In this document: in pieces, positions 7,287 to 16,068 of the stretch | How the letters are laid out: every line of letters starts with the position of its first letter | Position numbering within the stretch: the stretch's first letter is position 1 | Assembly: GCA_964342525.1 (NCBI GenBank) | Contig: CAYFGQ010000016.1 | Coordinates: 1 to 59,306 of the forward strand | Reading direction: 5' to 3' | Source of the DNA: G963676205 sp964342525 | Lineage (GTDB): Bacteria; Campylobacterota; Campylobacteria; Campylobacterales; Arcobacteraceae | DNA length: 59,306 nucleotides | Notes under the pieces: model-generated | Told to the model about the DNA's origin: nothing | What the model saw: the letters and a program-made list of their open reading frames with translations, nothing else | Database searches by the model: none | Made by a program: the position numbers and the translations under genes

Positions 7287-8629
7287 TTTATAAATCCATA
7301 TTGATTGGTTCTTTAATTATATCAGTTGGATTTACAGATAACTTAAGCCTTGAAAAAGCGGTTAAGTTATCTATTCAAAATGATTCATGGCTGATAGAAA
7401 ATAAATACAATCAAAAATCAATAGAATTAAAAAGTATATCTGCAGGGAGTTATCCTGATCCAAAGCTTAGTGTTAATATGCTAAATCTGCCAACAGATAG
7501 TTTTGATATTAATCAAGAGGCAATGACCCAATTAAAAGTTGGAATATCACAGCAATTTCCAAGGGGAGATTCTCTTAAAATAAAACAAGAACAGTTAAAA
7601 CTTCAAGCAAGTAAATATCCTTATCAAAGAGAAAATAGAAAAACAAAGGTGATTGTTGAAGTATCTCAACTTTGGTTTGAAATATATAAAATTCAAGAGA
7701 CAATAAATATAATCACCAAAAATAGAGCACTTTTTGAGCAATTATTAGATATTTCGGAATCAAGCTATTCAAGTGCACTCGGGAAAACAAGACAACATGA
7801 TATTATTAGAGCAGAATTAGAACTTACTAATCTAGATGATAGAATCACTATTCTTGAACAAAAAAAAGATAAACTATCAACAACTTTATCCCAATGGTTT
7901 TATTCACTTCAAAATGAAGAGTTAAGTTCAAAAAATCTTATAGATTTTGCTAATTTAACTTTGCCAAAAGATATTTTTCATGTTCAATTAATCAATCAAA
8001 TATTTTATAAATCTAGTGATGAAAATAATCTTCTTGAAGAGTTTGAAAAACATCCAGCAATAAAAAGTATAAATAAAGAGATAGAAGCTATCACAAAAGA
8101 AAGAGCTTTAGCAAAAGAAAAATATAAACCACAATTTGCACTTAATACAAGCTACTCCTATAGAGATGATGATCCAAGTGGTAAAACAAGGTCTGATTTA
8201 ATTTCTGCTGGATTTACATTTGATATACCTTTATTTACAAAAAATAGGCAAGATAAAGATTTAGAATCTTCAATACAAAAAATAAAAGCTATAAAATCAA
8301 AAAAAGAACTAAAATTGAGATCTTTTTTAAGCTCTTATGAAACTATAAAAGCACAACTAATGAGATTAAAACAAAGGGAAAAATTATATGTAAATAAACT
8401 TATTCCCCAAACATATGAACAATCTGAAGCTGCCCTTAATGCATATACAAATGATGATGGAGATTTTGCAGAGGTTGTAAGGTCTAGAATAGCTCAGTTA
8501 AACAAAGATATAGACGCATTAAATATTAAAGTAGATATTGAAAAAAATATTATCAAATATAATTATCTATTTAGTGAAAATGTAGATCAAATGCTAAATA
8601 CTATAAATACTAAAGGAAAAAGACTATGA
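7283..8629 (+). CDS. TolC-family outer-membrane factor (CusC-like), efflux operon 1
   Basis: 448 aa. A signal peptide is followed by two long helical, coiled-coil-rich halves of the outer-membrane efflux protein family. The first half begins L-S-L-E-K-A-V-K-L-S-I-Q-N and contains A-G-S-Y-P-D-P-K-L-S; the second begins near K-H-P-A-I-K-S-I-N-K-E. There is no lipobox Cys, unlike E. coli CusC. It overlaps its neighbours by 4 bp on both sides, so the four genes are made as one unit. It forms the outer-membrane channel for the pump at 10126. Confidence 0.85.
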   Translation: MIYKSILIGSLIISVGFTDNLSLEKAVKLSIQNDSWLIENKYNQKSIELKSISAGSYPDPKLSVNMLNLPTDSFDINQEAMTQLKVGISQQFPRGDSLKIKQEQLKLQASKYPYQRENRKTKVIVEVSQLWFEIYKIQETINIITKNRALFEQLLDISESSYSSALGKTRQHDIIRAELELTNLDDRITILEQKKDKLSTTLSQWFYSLQNEELSSKNLIDFANLTLPKDIFHVQLINQIFYKSSDENNLLEEFEKHPAIKSINKEIEAITKERALAKEKYKPQFALNTSYSYRDDDPSGKTRSDLISAGFTFDIPLFTKNRQDKDLESSIQKIKAIKSKKELKLRSFLSSYETIKAQLMRLKQREKLYVNKLIPQTYEQSEAALNAYTNDDGDFAEVVRSRIAQLNKDIDALNIKVDIEKNIIKYNYLFSENVDQMLNTINTKGKRL

Positions 8630-10110
8630 AATTTGGCTCATTAATTATAGGTTTACTTTTAGGTGGAGTGATCACTTTTTTAGGACTAAACTATCTTCCA
8701 AATATGCATAAAGATGATGCTGAAAAAGGTACAACAGATAGTTCTGTAAAAAAACCGCTTTATTGGGTGGCTCCCATGGATCCAAACTATAAAAGAGATA
8801 AACCTGGAAAATCCCCAATGGGAATGGATTTAATTCCTTTTTATGAAGATAGTGGTTCAAATGACGAGATTGGAACAGTTAAAATTTCTCCAGAAGTAGT
8901 GAATAATTTAGGAGTAAGAACAGATTTAGTGAGTAAACAAACTTTAAACTCAAAAGTTGAAACTGTAGGATATGTAAGTTATGATGAAGATCATTTAGTA
9001 CACATTCATCCAAGGGTAAAAGGATGGATTGATAAACTATACATAAAAGCATCTGGTGATCCTGTAACAAAAGGACAAGCTCTCTATGAGATTTATTCCC
9101 CTGAAATTGTAAATGCACAAGAAGAATTTTTATTGGCATTAGATAGAAAAAATGTAAGACTGATAAAGGCTTCAAAAGAAAGACTTTTATCCCTTAGAGT
9201 ATCAAACAAGATAATAGATGAAGTAGAAAAAACAAAAAAAGTAATGCAAAGAGTCACTATTTATGCTCCCAAAAGTGGTATAGTAGCTAATCTTCAAATA
9301 AGAGAAGGTTTTTTTGTACAGCCGGGTAAGACAATCATGTCTATAGGTACATTAAAACAAGTTTGGGTAAATGCAGAAATTTTTGAAAGACAAGCTTCTA
9401 TTATCTCAATAGGTGATTTGGTTGAAATGAAACTTGATTTTATTCCTGGAAAAACTTGGAAAGGTAAAGTTGATTATATATATCCCACACTTGATACAAA
9501 AACAAGAACTATTAAAGTTAGACTAAAATTTGAGAACAAGGATGAACTTCTAAAACCAGGGATGTTTGCAAATATAGATATTCAAAGTAAAAAAGTTATT
9601 AAAGCTTTGGTAGTTCCAAAAGAAGCACTTATTAGAACTGGAAATTCAAATAGAGTTGTATTGGCACTTGATAAGGGAAAATTTAAATCAGTAAATGTAA
9701 AAGTTGGTAAATTTGACACAAAATATGTGGAAATCTTATATGGACTAAAAGAGGGAGAAAAGATTGTAACTTCAGCTCAATTTTTGCTTGACTCTGAATC
9801 AAGTAAAACATCTGATTTTAAACGTATGGGATATGAGGAAGAAAAAGAAACAATAACAAATACCCAAAGTGAGGAAGAACCAAAGGAGTGGGTACAAGCA
9901 ACTGTGGTAAAAACAATGCTAGAAGATAATGCAATCAAAGTAACACATAGTGCTATACCAAATTGGAAATGGCCAGCAATGACTATGAACTTTCCATTAA
10001 ATAAAAATTTAAATATTTCAATGTTTAAAGAGGATATGCAAATGGATATAGAGATAACAAAAACAAAAAATAATAAATATATCATCACAGATATTAAAAT
10101 GAAACATTAA
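8626..10110 (+). CDS. CusB-type membrane-fusion protein with fused metal-binding domains
   Basis: 494 aa. After an N-terminal anchor helix (residues 5-22) comes a heavy-metal-binding domain (about 46-72: Y-W-V-A-P-M-D-P, then K-S-P-M-G-M-D-L-I-P), then the barrel-sandwich and hairpin core (about 85-400, with G-W-I-D-K-L-Y and G-x-V-x-x-L/I motifs). The C-terminal 75 residues carry H-S-A-I-P-N-W-K-W-P-A-M-T-M-N-F, the Trp/Met metal site of CusF. So the CusF metallochaperone is fused to the adaptor here, with metal-binding modules at both ends. The homologous adaptor at 15046 has neither. It links the inner-membrane pump to the TolC-like channel. Confidence 0.88.
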   Translation: MKFGSLIIGLLLGGVITFLGLNYLPNMHKDDAEKGTTDSSVKKPLYWVAPMDPNYKRDKPGKSPMGMDLIPFYEDSGSNDEIGTVKISPEVVNNLGVRTDLVSKQTLNSKVETVGYVSYDEDHLVHIHPRVKGWIDKLYIKASGDPVTKGQALYEIYSPEIVNAQEEFLLALDRKNVRLIKASKERLLSLRVSNKIIDEVEKTKKVMQRVTIYAPKSGIVANLQIREGFFVQPGKTIMSIGTLKQVWVNAEIFERQASIISIGDLVEMKLDFIPGKTWKGKVDYIYPTLDTKTRTIKVRLKFENKDELLKPGMFANIDIQSKKVIKALVVPKEALIRTGNSNRVVLALDKGKFKSVNVKVGKFDTKYVEILYGLKEGEKIVTSAQFLLDSESSKTSDFKRMGYEEEKETITNTQSEEEPKEWVQATVVKTMLEDNAIKVTHSAIPNWKWPAMTMNFPLNKNLNISMFKEDMQMDIEITKTKNNKYIITDIKMKH

Positions 10111-10125
10111 AGAAATGAGTAAGAA

Positions 10126-13100
10126 ATGATAAAATCAGTAATATATTGGTCGGTAAAAAACCGTTTTTTCGTACTATTAGCAACTTTAATGTTAGTTGGT
10201 GGGGGTATATTTTCAGTAAAAAATACTGCAGTTGATGCAATTCCAGATTTATCAGATGTACAAGTAATTATAAAAACAAGTTACCCAGGGCAAGCTCCTC
10301 AAGTAGTTGAAGATCAAGTGACCTATCCTTTGACTACAGCAATGTTATCAGTTCCTGGTGCTGTTACTGTTAGAGGGTACTCTTTTTTTGGAGATTCATA
10401 TGTATATGTAATCTTTGATGAAAAAACAGATTTATATTGGGCTAGAAGTAGAGTTTTGGAATATTTAAGTCAGGTTGCATCATCTCTTCCAGCCAATGCA
10501 AAGACACAGCTCGGACCTGATGCTACTGGTGTAGGATGGGTATATTTATATGCTCTTCAAGATAAAACTGGTAAAAATGATTTAGCACAATTAAGAAGTT
10601 TGCAGGATTGGTTTTTAAAATATGAACTTCAAACAGTTCCTGGAGTATCTGAAGTTACTGCACTTGGAGGTATGGTAAAACAGTATCAAATCAAAGTTGA
10701 TCCAAATAAACTAAGAGCTTTTAATATACCTTTGTCTTTAATTCATATTGCAGTTAAAAAAGCAAATCAAGAAGTAGGTGCGTCAGTTGTAGAGATGGCA
10801 GAAGCTGAATATATGGTAAGAGTTACAGGTTATTTAAAAGGAAAAGAGGATATCGAAAATGTACCTCTTGGCATGAATGTACATGGTACACCACTACTTT
10901 TAAAAGATGTTGCAGAAGTAGAATTAGGTCCACAGATGAGAAGAGGAATAGCTGAACTTAACGGTGAAGGTGAAACTGTTGGTGGAATAGTGGTTATGCG
11001 TTTTGGTGAAAATGCACAAAAAACCATAAATCTAGTAAAAGAAAAATTAGAAACTCTTAAAAAAGGTCTTCCAGAAGGCGTAGAAATTATTCCGGTTTAT
11101 GATAGAAGTAAACTTATCAATAATGCAGTTGATAATTTAACATTTAAATTATTAGAAGAATTTGCAGTAGTTGCGGTAGTTTGTATTTTATTTTTATTTC
11201 ATGTTCGTTCATCTTTAGTTGCTATTATTAGTTTACCTGTTGGAATTTTAGCTGCATTTATTGTAATGTATATGCAAGGATTAAATGCAAATATCATGTC
11301 ACTTGGTGGAATTGCTATTGCTATTGGAGCTATGATAGATGGTGCAATTGTAATGATTGAAAATATGCATAAACATATGGAGAAAACACCCATAAATAAT
11401 GAAAATAGATGGGAAATAGTTGCTAGATCAGCAAGCGAGGTTGGTCCGGCATTATTTTTTAGTCTACTTATTATTACTGTAAGTTTTGTACCTGTTTTTA
11501 CTCTAGAAGCACAAGAGGGAAAAATGTTTGCACCATTAGCATTTACTAAAACTTATGCAATGGCAGCATCTGCAGCCTTATCAATTACACTTGTACCTAT
11601 TTTAATGGGATATTTTATTAGAGGAAAAGTTTTACCAGAACATAAAAATCCAATCAATAGGATGTTAATAGCTGGTTATATGCCTGCTCTAAAAACTGTG
11701 TTAAAATTTCCAAAAACTATTTTGTTTATGGCAACTATAGTTTTAGCAATAGGTTTATGGCCTGTAAATAAAATTGGAAGTGAATTTATTCCACCGTTGG
11801 ATGAAGGTGATTTAATGTATATGCCTACAACTTATCCTGGTATTTCTATTGGTAAGGCAAGGGAACTTTTACAACAAACAGATAAACTTATCAAAACTGT
11901 TCCAGAAGTTCAAACGGTATTTGGAAAGGTTGGACGGGCAGAGACTGCAACAGACCCAGCTCCACTTACTATGATTGAAACTTTTATTCAGTTAAAACCA
12001 AAAGATCAATGGAGAAAGGGAGTTACCACTGAAAGCTTAAAAAAAGAGTTTGATAGATTAGTTAAACTTCCAGGAGTTACAAATGCTTGGGTAATGCCAA
12101 TCAAAACTCGTATAGATATGCTGGCAACTGGTATTAAAACACCCATTGGTATAAAAATTGCGGGCCCAGAATTAAGTGTGATTGAAAAGATTGGTAAAGA
12201 TTTAGAAAAAATTATTAAAAAAGTTCCTGGAACTGCTTCTGTTTATGCTGAAAGAGTTGCTGGAGGTAGATATATTAAAGTTGATATCTTAAGGGAGAAA
12301 GCAGCCCGTTATGGATTAAATATAGCAAATATACAACAAGTAGTCTCTACTGCTGTTGGTGGTATGAATATATCTCAAACTGTTGAAGGACTTGAAAGAT
12401 ATCCTATCAATTTAAGGTACCCTCAAGATTATAGAAACTCTCCTGAACAATTGGCATTGTTACCAATTGTAACACCAAGTGGGAAAAGAGTCACTTTAGG
12501 TGATGTAGCAAAAGTATTTGTTGAAGATGGACCTCCAGGTATAAAAAGTGAAAATGCAAGACTTAATGGTTGGTCATTTATTGATATTGAAGGGGTAGAT
12601 ATTGGCTCTTATGTTAAAAATGCCCAAGAAGTTGTAAATCAAGAATTAAACTTACCAGCAGGATATTCAATTAGTTGGTCTGGTCAATATGAATATATGG
12701 AAAGAGCAAAGGCTAAATTGATTTATGTGGTTCCATTAACACTTATGATCATAGTTATACTTTTATACATAAATTTTAGGACATTTACAGAAGTAGCTAT
12801 TATTATGGGAACATTACCTTTTGCAATGGTGGGTAGTTTTTGGTTAATGTATATACAAGAATACAATTTTTCAGTTGCCGTTGCAGTTGGATTTATCGCA
12901 TTGGCTGGGGTTGCTGTAGAGATTGGAGTTATAATGTTGGTATATTTAAATCAAGCATATAAAGATATGCTTGAAAAATGTAGTGCACAAAATGTTATTC
13001 CAAGAGAAGAAACTTTACTCCATGCAGTTTTACATGGAGCAGGAATGAGAGTTCGCCCTGTTATGATGACGGGAGTTGCTATTATTGCTGGATTATTACC

Positions 13101-13263
13101 AATTTTATATGGTACAGGTACTGGTTCAGAAGTTATGGGTAGAATTGCTGCTCCAATGGTTGGAGGAATGCTAAGTGCAATGGTACTTACTCTTTTAGTA
13201 TTACCTGCTATATATTTTTTATGGAAAAAAAGAATAATTAAAGAACTTAATAAAAATTGTTGA
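10126..13263 (+). CDS. CusA-family RND heavy-metal efflux pump 1
   Basis: 1045 aa, full length for HME-RND pumps, with the usual 12-TM layout and two large periplasmic loops. Family landmarks are N-T-A-V-D-A-I-P-D-L-S-D-V-Q near residue 32, G-P-D-A-T-G-V-G-W, the TM4 proton-relay segment G-A-M-I-D-G-A-I-V-M-I-E-N, and the Met-bearing T-R-I-D-M-L-A-T-G-I-K-T-P that in CusA belongs to the Cu(I)/Ag(I) site. This Met set argues for monovalent Cu/Ag rather than Zn/Co/Ni. It starts 15 bp after the adaptor gene and is followed by a strong terminator. Confidence 0.9.
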   Translation: MIKSVIYWSVKNRFFVLLATLMLVGGGIFSVKNTAVDAIPDLSDVQVIIKTSYPGQAPQVVEDQVTYPLTTAMLSVPGAVTVRGYSFFGDSYVYVIFDEKTDLYWARSRVLEYLSQVASSLPANAKTQLGPDATGVGWVYLYALQDKTGKNDLAQLRSLQDWFLKYELQTVPGVSEVTALGGMVKQYQIKVDPNKLRAFNIPLSLIHIAVKKANQEVGASVVEMAEAEYMVRVTGYLKGKEDIENVPLGMNVHGTPLLLKDVAEVELGPQMRRGIAELNGEGETVGGIVVMRFGENAQKTINLVKEKLETLKKGLPEGVEIIPVYDRSKLINNAVDNLTFKLLEEFAVVAVVCILFLFHVRSSLVAIISLPVGILAAFIVMYMQGLNANIMSLGGIAIAIGAMIDGAIVMIENMHKHMEKTPINNENRWEIVARSASEVGPALFFSLLIITVSFVPVFTLEAQEGKMFAPLAFTKTYAMAASAALSITLVPILMGYFIRGKVLPEHKNPINRMLIAGYMPALKTVLKFPKTILFMATIVLAIGLWPVNKIGSEFIPPLDEGDLMYMPTTYPGISIGKARELLQQTDKLIKTVPEVQTVFGKVGRAETATDPAPLTMIETFIQLKPKDQWRKGVTTESLKKEFDRLVKLPGVTNAWVMPIKTRIDMLATGIKTPIGIKIAGPELSVIEKIGKDLEKIIKKVPGTASVYAERVAGGRYIKVDILREKAARYGLNIANIQQVVSTAVGGMNISQTVEGLERYPINLRYPQDYRNSPEQLALLPIVTPSGKRVTLGDVAKVFVEDGPPGIKSENARLNGWSFIDIEGVDIGSYVKNAQEVVNQELNLPAGYSISWSGQYEYMERAKAKLIYVVPLTLMIIVILLYINFRTFTEVAIIMGTLPFAMVGSFWLMYIQEYNFSVAVAVGFIALAGVAVEIGVIMLVYLNQAYKDMLEKCSAQNVIPREETLLHAVLHGAGMRVRPVMMTGVAIIAGLLPILYGTGTGSEVMGRIAAPMVGGMLSAMVLTLLVLPAIYFLWKKRIIKELNKNC

Positions 13264-13314
13264 AAATGATATTTAGCATTTAGTTAAATTATAATAGGTC
13301 AAGTTAAAATAAAT

Positions 13315-13350
13315 ATACTAAAGTCATCTATATAAGGGTGACTTTAGTAT
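13315..13350 (+). terminator. Terminator of efflux operon 1
   Basis: A 12-bp perfect stem (ATACTAAAGTCA with TGACTTTAGTAT) around a 12-nt loop is followed by TTTAATTT. It lies 50 bp after the first pump gene. Confidence 0.75.
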
Positions 13351-13409
13351 TTAATTTGATTAGATTGTAAAGTTATAAGATAATCTTTTAACTAAAATAT
13401 TTTGATATC

Positions 13410-13441
13410 TCCACACTATTTACACATAACTCTGATAAAAT
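13410..13441 (+). promoter_or_regulatory. Direct-repeat operator and promoter (site D)
   Basis: TCCACAC (13410-13416) and TACACAT (13421-13427) are 11 bp apart; 8 bp later comes TAAAAT (13436-13441). Drives the second efflux operon. Same geometry as sites A, C, E and F. Confidence 0.7.
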
Positions 13442-13466
13442 TCTCAAATTATTTTAAGGAGTTACA

Positions 13467-13850
13467 ATGAAAAAGATGTTTAAAGCAATGATCGCTTTAT
13501 TTTTAGCAGTAGGTATTTTAAATGCAGAGCCTCTACTTCAAGAGGGAAGTAAAAGTGGATATGATATATCTCTAAGTTCTGAAAAGTCGCTAGTAGTAGG
13601 TAATAATGATATATTTATTGCCTTAGAAAAAGATGGTGAAGTAGTAAGTGATGCAAAAGTAAAAATCAAGTTTTTTATGCCAGAGATGCCAGGTATGCCT
13701 TATATGGAAAATACAGATAAGGGAAAATTTGTTGATGGAAAATATAAAGTAAAAATCAACTTCTCTATGAGTGGAACATGGCAGTACCAATTAAAGTTTA
13801 AAGCATCTAGTGGAAAAGTTTATAAAATCAGAGGAAGCGTAAATATCTAA
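13467..13850 (+). CDS. YtkA-like periplasmic protein with Met motif (efflux operon 2)
   Basis: 127 aa. Signal peptide ending L-N-A-E (residue 21) and a YtkA/FixH-like domain with F-M-P-E-M-P-G-M-P-Y-M. It lacks the long His/Met linker of the relative at 6789. The stop codon overlaps the start of the TolC-like gene by 1 bp. It has AAGGAG 5 bp before the ATG. Its conserved first place in both efflux operons suggests that it presents metal to the pump or protects the adaptor; this is inferred. Confidence 0.75.
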   Translation: MKKMFKAMIALFLAVGILNAEPLLQEGSKSGYDISLSSEKSLVVGNNDIFIALEKDGEVVSDAKVKIKFFMPEMPGMPYMENTDKGKFVDGKYKVKINFSMSGTWQYQLKFKASSGKVYKIRGSVNI

Positions 13851-15046
13851 TGTTAAGAAAAATCTTATACATTACTTTGATAACTATCTCATCAAGTTGG
13901 GCAACCACTCTTGATGAGATAGTAAACAAGGTGATTGAAAACAATCAAGATCTTAAAAGCCTAAGTAAAGCTGTTGAAGTTTCAAATCAGCAAATTGAGC
14001 TATCAAATAACTGGAAAAATCCTGTTTTAACCTTTGGAGTAAATGATATCCAATTTGATGATGTAACAAAAAGAGACCTTGAACCTATGCAAGCACAATA
14101 TGTAGGTTTTTCACAAATCATACCAACTGGTAATAAACTAGATTTACAAGAGAATATTGCAAAAAGTGATAAAAAAATATCAGCATTTGCTTTAGATAAT
14201 CGTAAATTAGAGTTAAAATCAAAGGTATATGAATATGTATACAACATATTAATATTTGAGAAAAAGTATGAATTATTAATTAAATATCAAAATAATATTC
14301 AAAAACTAGAAGAGTTATCAAATGCTTTTTATGAAAATGGTAAAATGAAGCAATCAGATATCCTAAAAATCAAAATACTTCATTCTAAAATTGAGTTAAG
14401 AAAAGTTAATTTAAAAAATTTAATTAACAATTTGTATTTAAAACTTGAAGAGCTTACATTTATCTCAATAGATAAAATAGAAGCATCTCTAAAACCAAGA
14501 AGTGTAAGTTTTGATGGGGATATGGAAGATCACCCTAAAATACTTATGACAAAAGAGTTTAGTACAAAATTCAACACACTATCAAAATATGAAAAAGCAA
14601 ATAAAAACTCAGATTGGAAAGTAAATGTTGCATACTTTAATAGGGATTCAAAGTATGAAGATTATGCAAATATCTCTGTAAATATACCACTATCTTTTTA
14701 TGATACAGAAGATACAAAATCAATAAAAGCAAAACTAAAATCTCAAGAGGCTATGAGTAAACTTGATAACCTAAAACAAAAGTTTAAAATATCAACAAAA
14801 ACACTTTTAAATAATATAGATAAAGCAACAAAAAAATATGCGATATTAAAAGAGACTATGATCCCTTTACAAGAGGATGTACAAACAAATCTTGAATCGT
14901 ACAATAGCTTTTCACAAGTAAGCCCACAAGAGAGTATTAAAAACTTAAATGAGGTGATCTCATATGAAATGATGTTGTTAGATGAATTAAAAGATTACTT
15001 TACATCTTATTCTAAACTAACATATTTTACACAAGGAAAAATATAA
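13850..15046 (+). CDS. TolC-family outer-membrane factor, efflux operon 2
   Basis: 398 aa. Signal peptide (ending S-S-W-A-T), then the alpha-helical repeats of outer-membrane efflux proteins with N-P-V-L-T-F-G-V-N-D near residue 57 and Q-I-I-P-T-G-N-K-L. It is shorter than the relative at 7283 and diverged in sequence, so this operon is probably an old duplicate or separate acquisition rather than a recent copy. It is joined to both neighbours by 1-bp overlaps. Confidence 0.82.
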   Translation: MLRKILYITLITISSSWATTLDEIVNKVIENNQDLKSLSKAVEVSNQQIELSNNWKNPVLTFGVNDIQFDDVTKRDLEPMQAQYVGFSQIIPTGNKLDLQENIAKSDKKISAFALDNRKLELKSKVYEYVYNILIFEKKYELLIKYQNNIQKLEELSNAFYENGKMKQSDILKIKILHSKIELRKVNLKNLINNLYLKLEELTFISIDKIEASLKPRSVSFDGDMEDHPKILMTKEFSTKFNTLSKYEKANKNSDWKVNVAYFNRDSKYEDYANISVNIPLSFYDTEDTKSIKAKLKSQEAMSKLDNLKQKFKISTKTLLNNIDKATKKYAILKETMIPLQEDVQTNLESYNSFSQVSPQESIKNLNEVISYEMMLLDELKDYFTSYSKLTYFTQGKI

Positions 15047-16059
15047 TGAAGAATTCGATAATTATTAAGATATTTTTATTTACTTTTTTAATAAGTAATT
15101 TAAATGGAAAAATTATAGAAGTTGATCAACTATTTAATAAAACCCTAACAAAAGTTAAAGAGGAAAAAGTTGGTGAGATTAAAGATTTTTATGGAAAAAC
15201 AAAAATAAATGAAGAGAATGTTATAGATATAGTAACAAGATATGATGGTTTTATCACAGAACTATATGCAAATAAAACCTATATGGATATAAAAAAAGAT
15301 GAAAAACTTTTCTCCATATATTCTGATAATGTACTAAGTATTCAAAAAGAGTTACGTGTATCAAAAAATGTAAATAAAGGTTTATATAAAAGCTCCATAG
15401 ATAAACTAATAGCTCTTGATATTACAGCAAAAGAGCTAGAGAAACTTAAAAAGAGTGATAAATTAAATATGAATATTGATGTAAGATCACCTATCAATGC
15501 TATAGTAATCAAAAAAAATATCAATAAGGGTAGCTCTGTAAAAAAAGGGAAACTACTATTACAATTAGCAAATATTGAGCAGCTTTGGCTCGAAGCAGAT
15601 GTATATCAAAAAGATATCTCATTTTTAAGATTAGGTATGCCTGCAAAGATATATGTTGATGGTATATCAAAGACTATTAGATCAAAGATAGATTATATTT
15701 ATCCATATATTGATCCAAAAACAAAAAAAGTAAAAGTAAGATTTTTAGTAGATAATAAAAAGCTAAAACTTTATCCAAATATGTTTGCAAAAGTAAAAAT
15801 ACAAAATACTAAAGAAGTGATGCTTACTTTACCTAAAACAGCTGTTTTAAATAAAGGTAGTAAGTTTTATGTGTTTAAACCAATCTCAGATAAAGAGTTT
15901 GAGCCAGTAGAAGTGGAAGCTAAAAGAATCTCTTCAAATAAGTATGAGATATTAGAAGGTCTTGAAAAAGGTGAAGAGGTAATAAATAATGCTCTATTCT
16001 TATTAGATTCTGATGCAGTTACAAATGGTCTTTATGATGAAGACGATGACGACTGGTAG
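15046..16059 (+). CDS. Membrane-fusion protein (CusB-like, minimal form), efflux operon 2
   Basis: 337 aa. Signal or anchor helix (residues 5-20), then the adaptor core: a first lipoyl-like half with T-R-Y-D-G-F-I-T-E-L-Y, a helical hairpin, the return half V-R-S-P-I-N-A-I-V-I, and barrel segments L-W-L-E-A-D-V-Y and I-D-Y-I-Y-P-Y-I-D-P-K-T-K. It lacks the heavy-metal-binding head and the CusF-like tail of the adaptor at 8626. It starts exactly at the stop of the TolC-like gene and is 9 bp before the pump gene. It connects the pump at 16069 to its outer-membrane channel. Confidence 0.85.
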   Translation: MKNSIIIKIFLFTFLISNLNGKIIEVDQLFNKTLTKVKEEKVGEIKDFYGKTKINEENVIDIVTRYDGFITELYANKTYMDIKKDEKLFSIYSDNVLSIQKELRVSKNVNKGLYKSSIDKLIALDITAKELEKLKKSDKLNMNIDVRSPINAIVIKKNINKGSSVKKGKLLLQLANIEQLWLEADVYQKDISFLRLGMPAKIYVDGISKTIRSKIDYIYPYIDPKTKKVKVRFLVDNKKLKLYPNMFAKVKIQNTKEVMLTLPKTAVLNKGSKFYVFKPISDKEFEPVEVEAKRISSNKYEILEGLEKGEEVINNALFLLDSDAVTNGLYDEDDDDW

Positions 16060-16068
16060 GATATAGTA

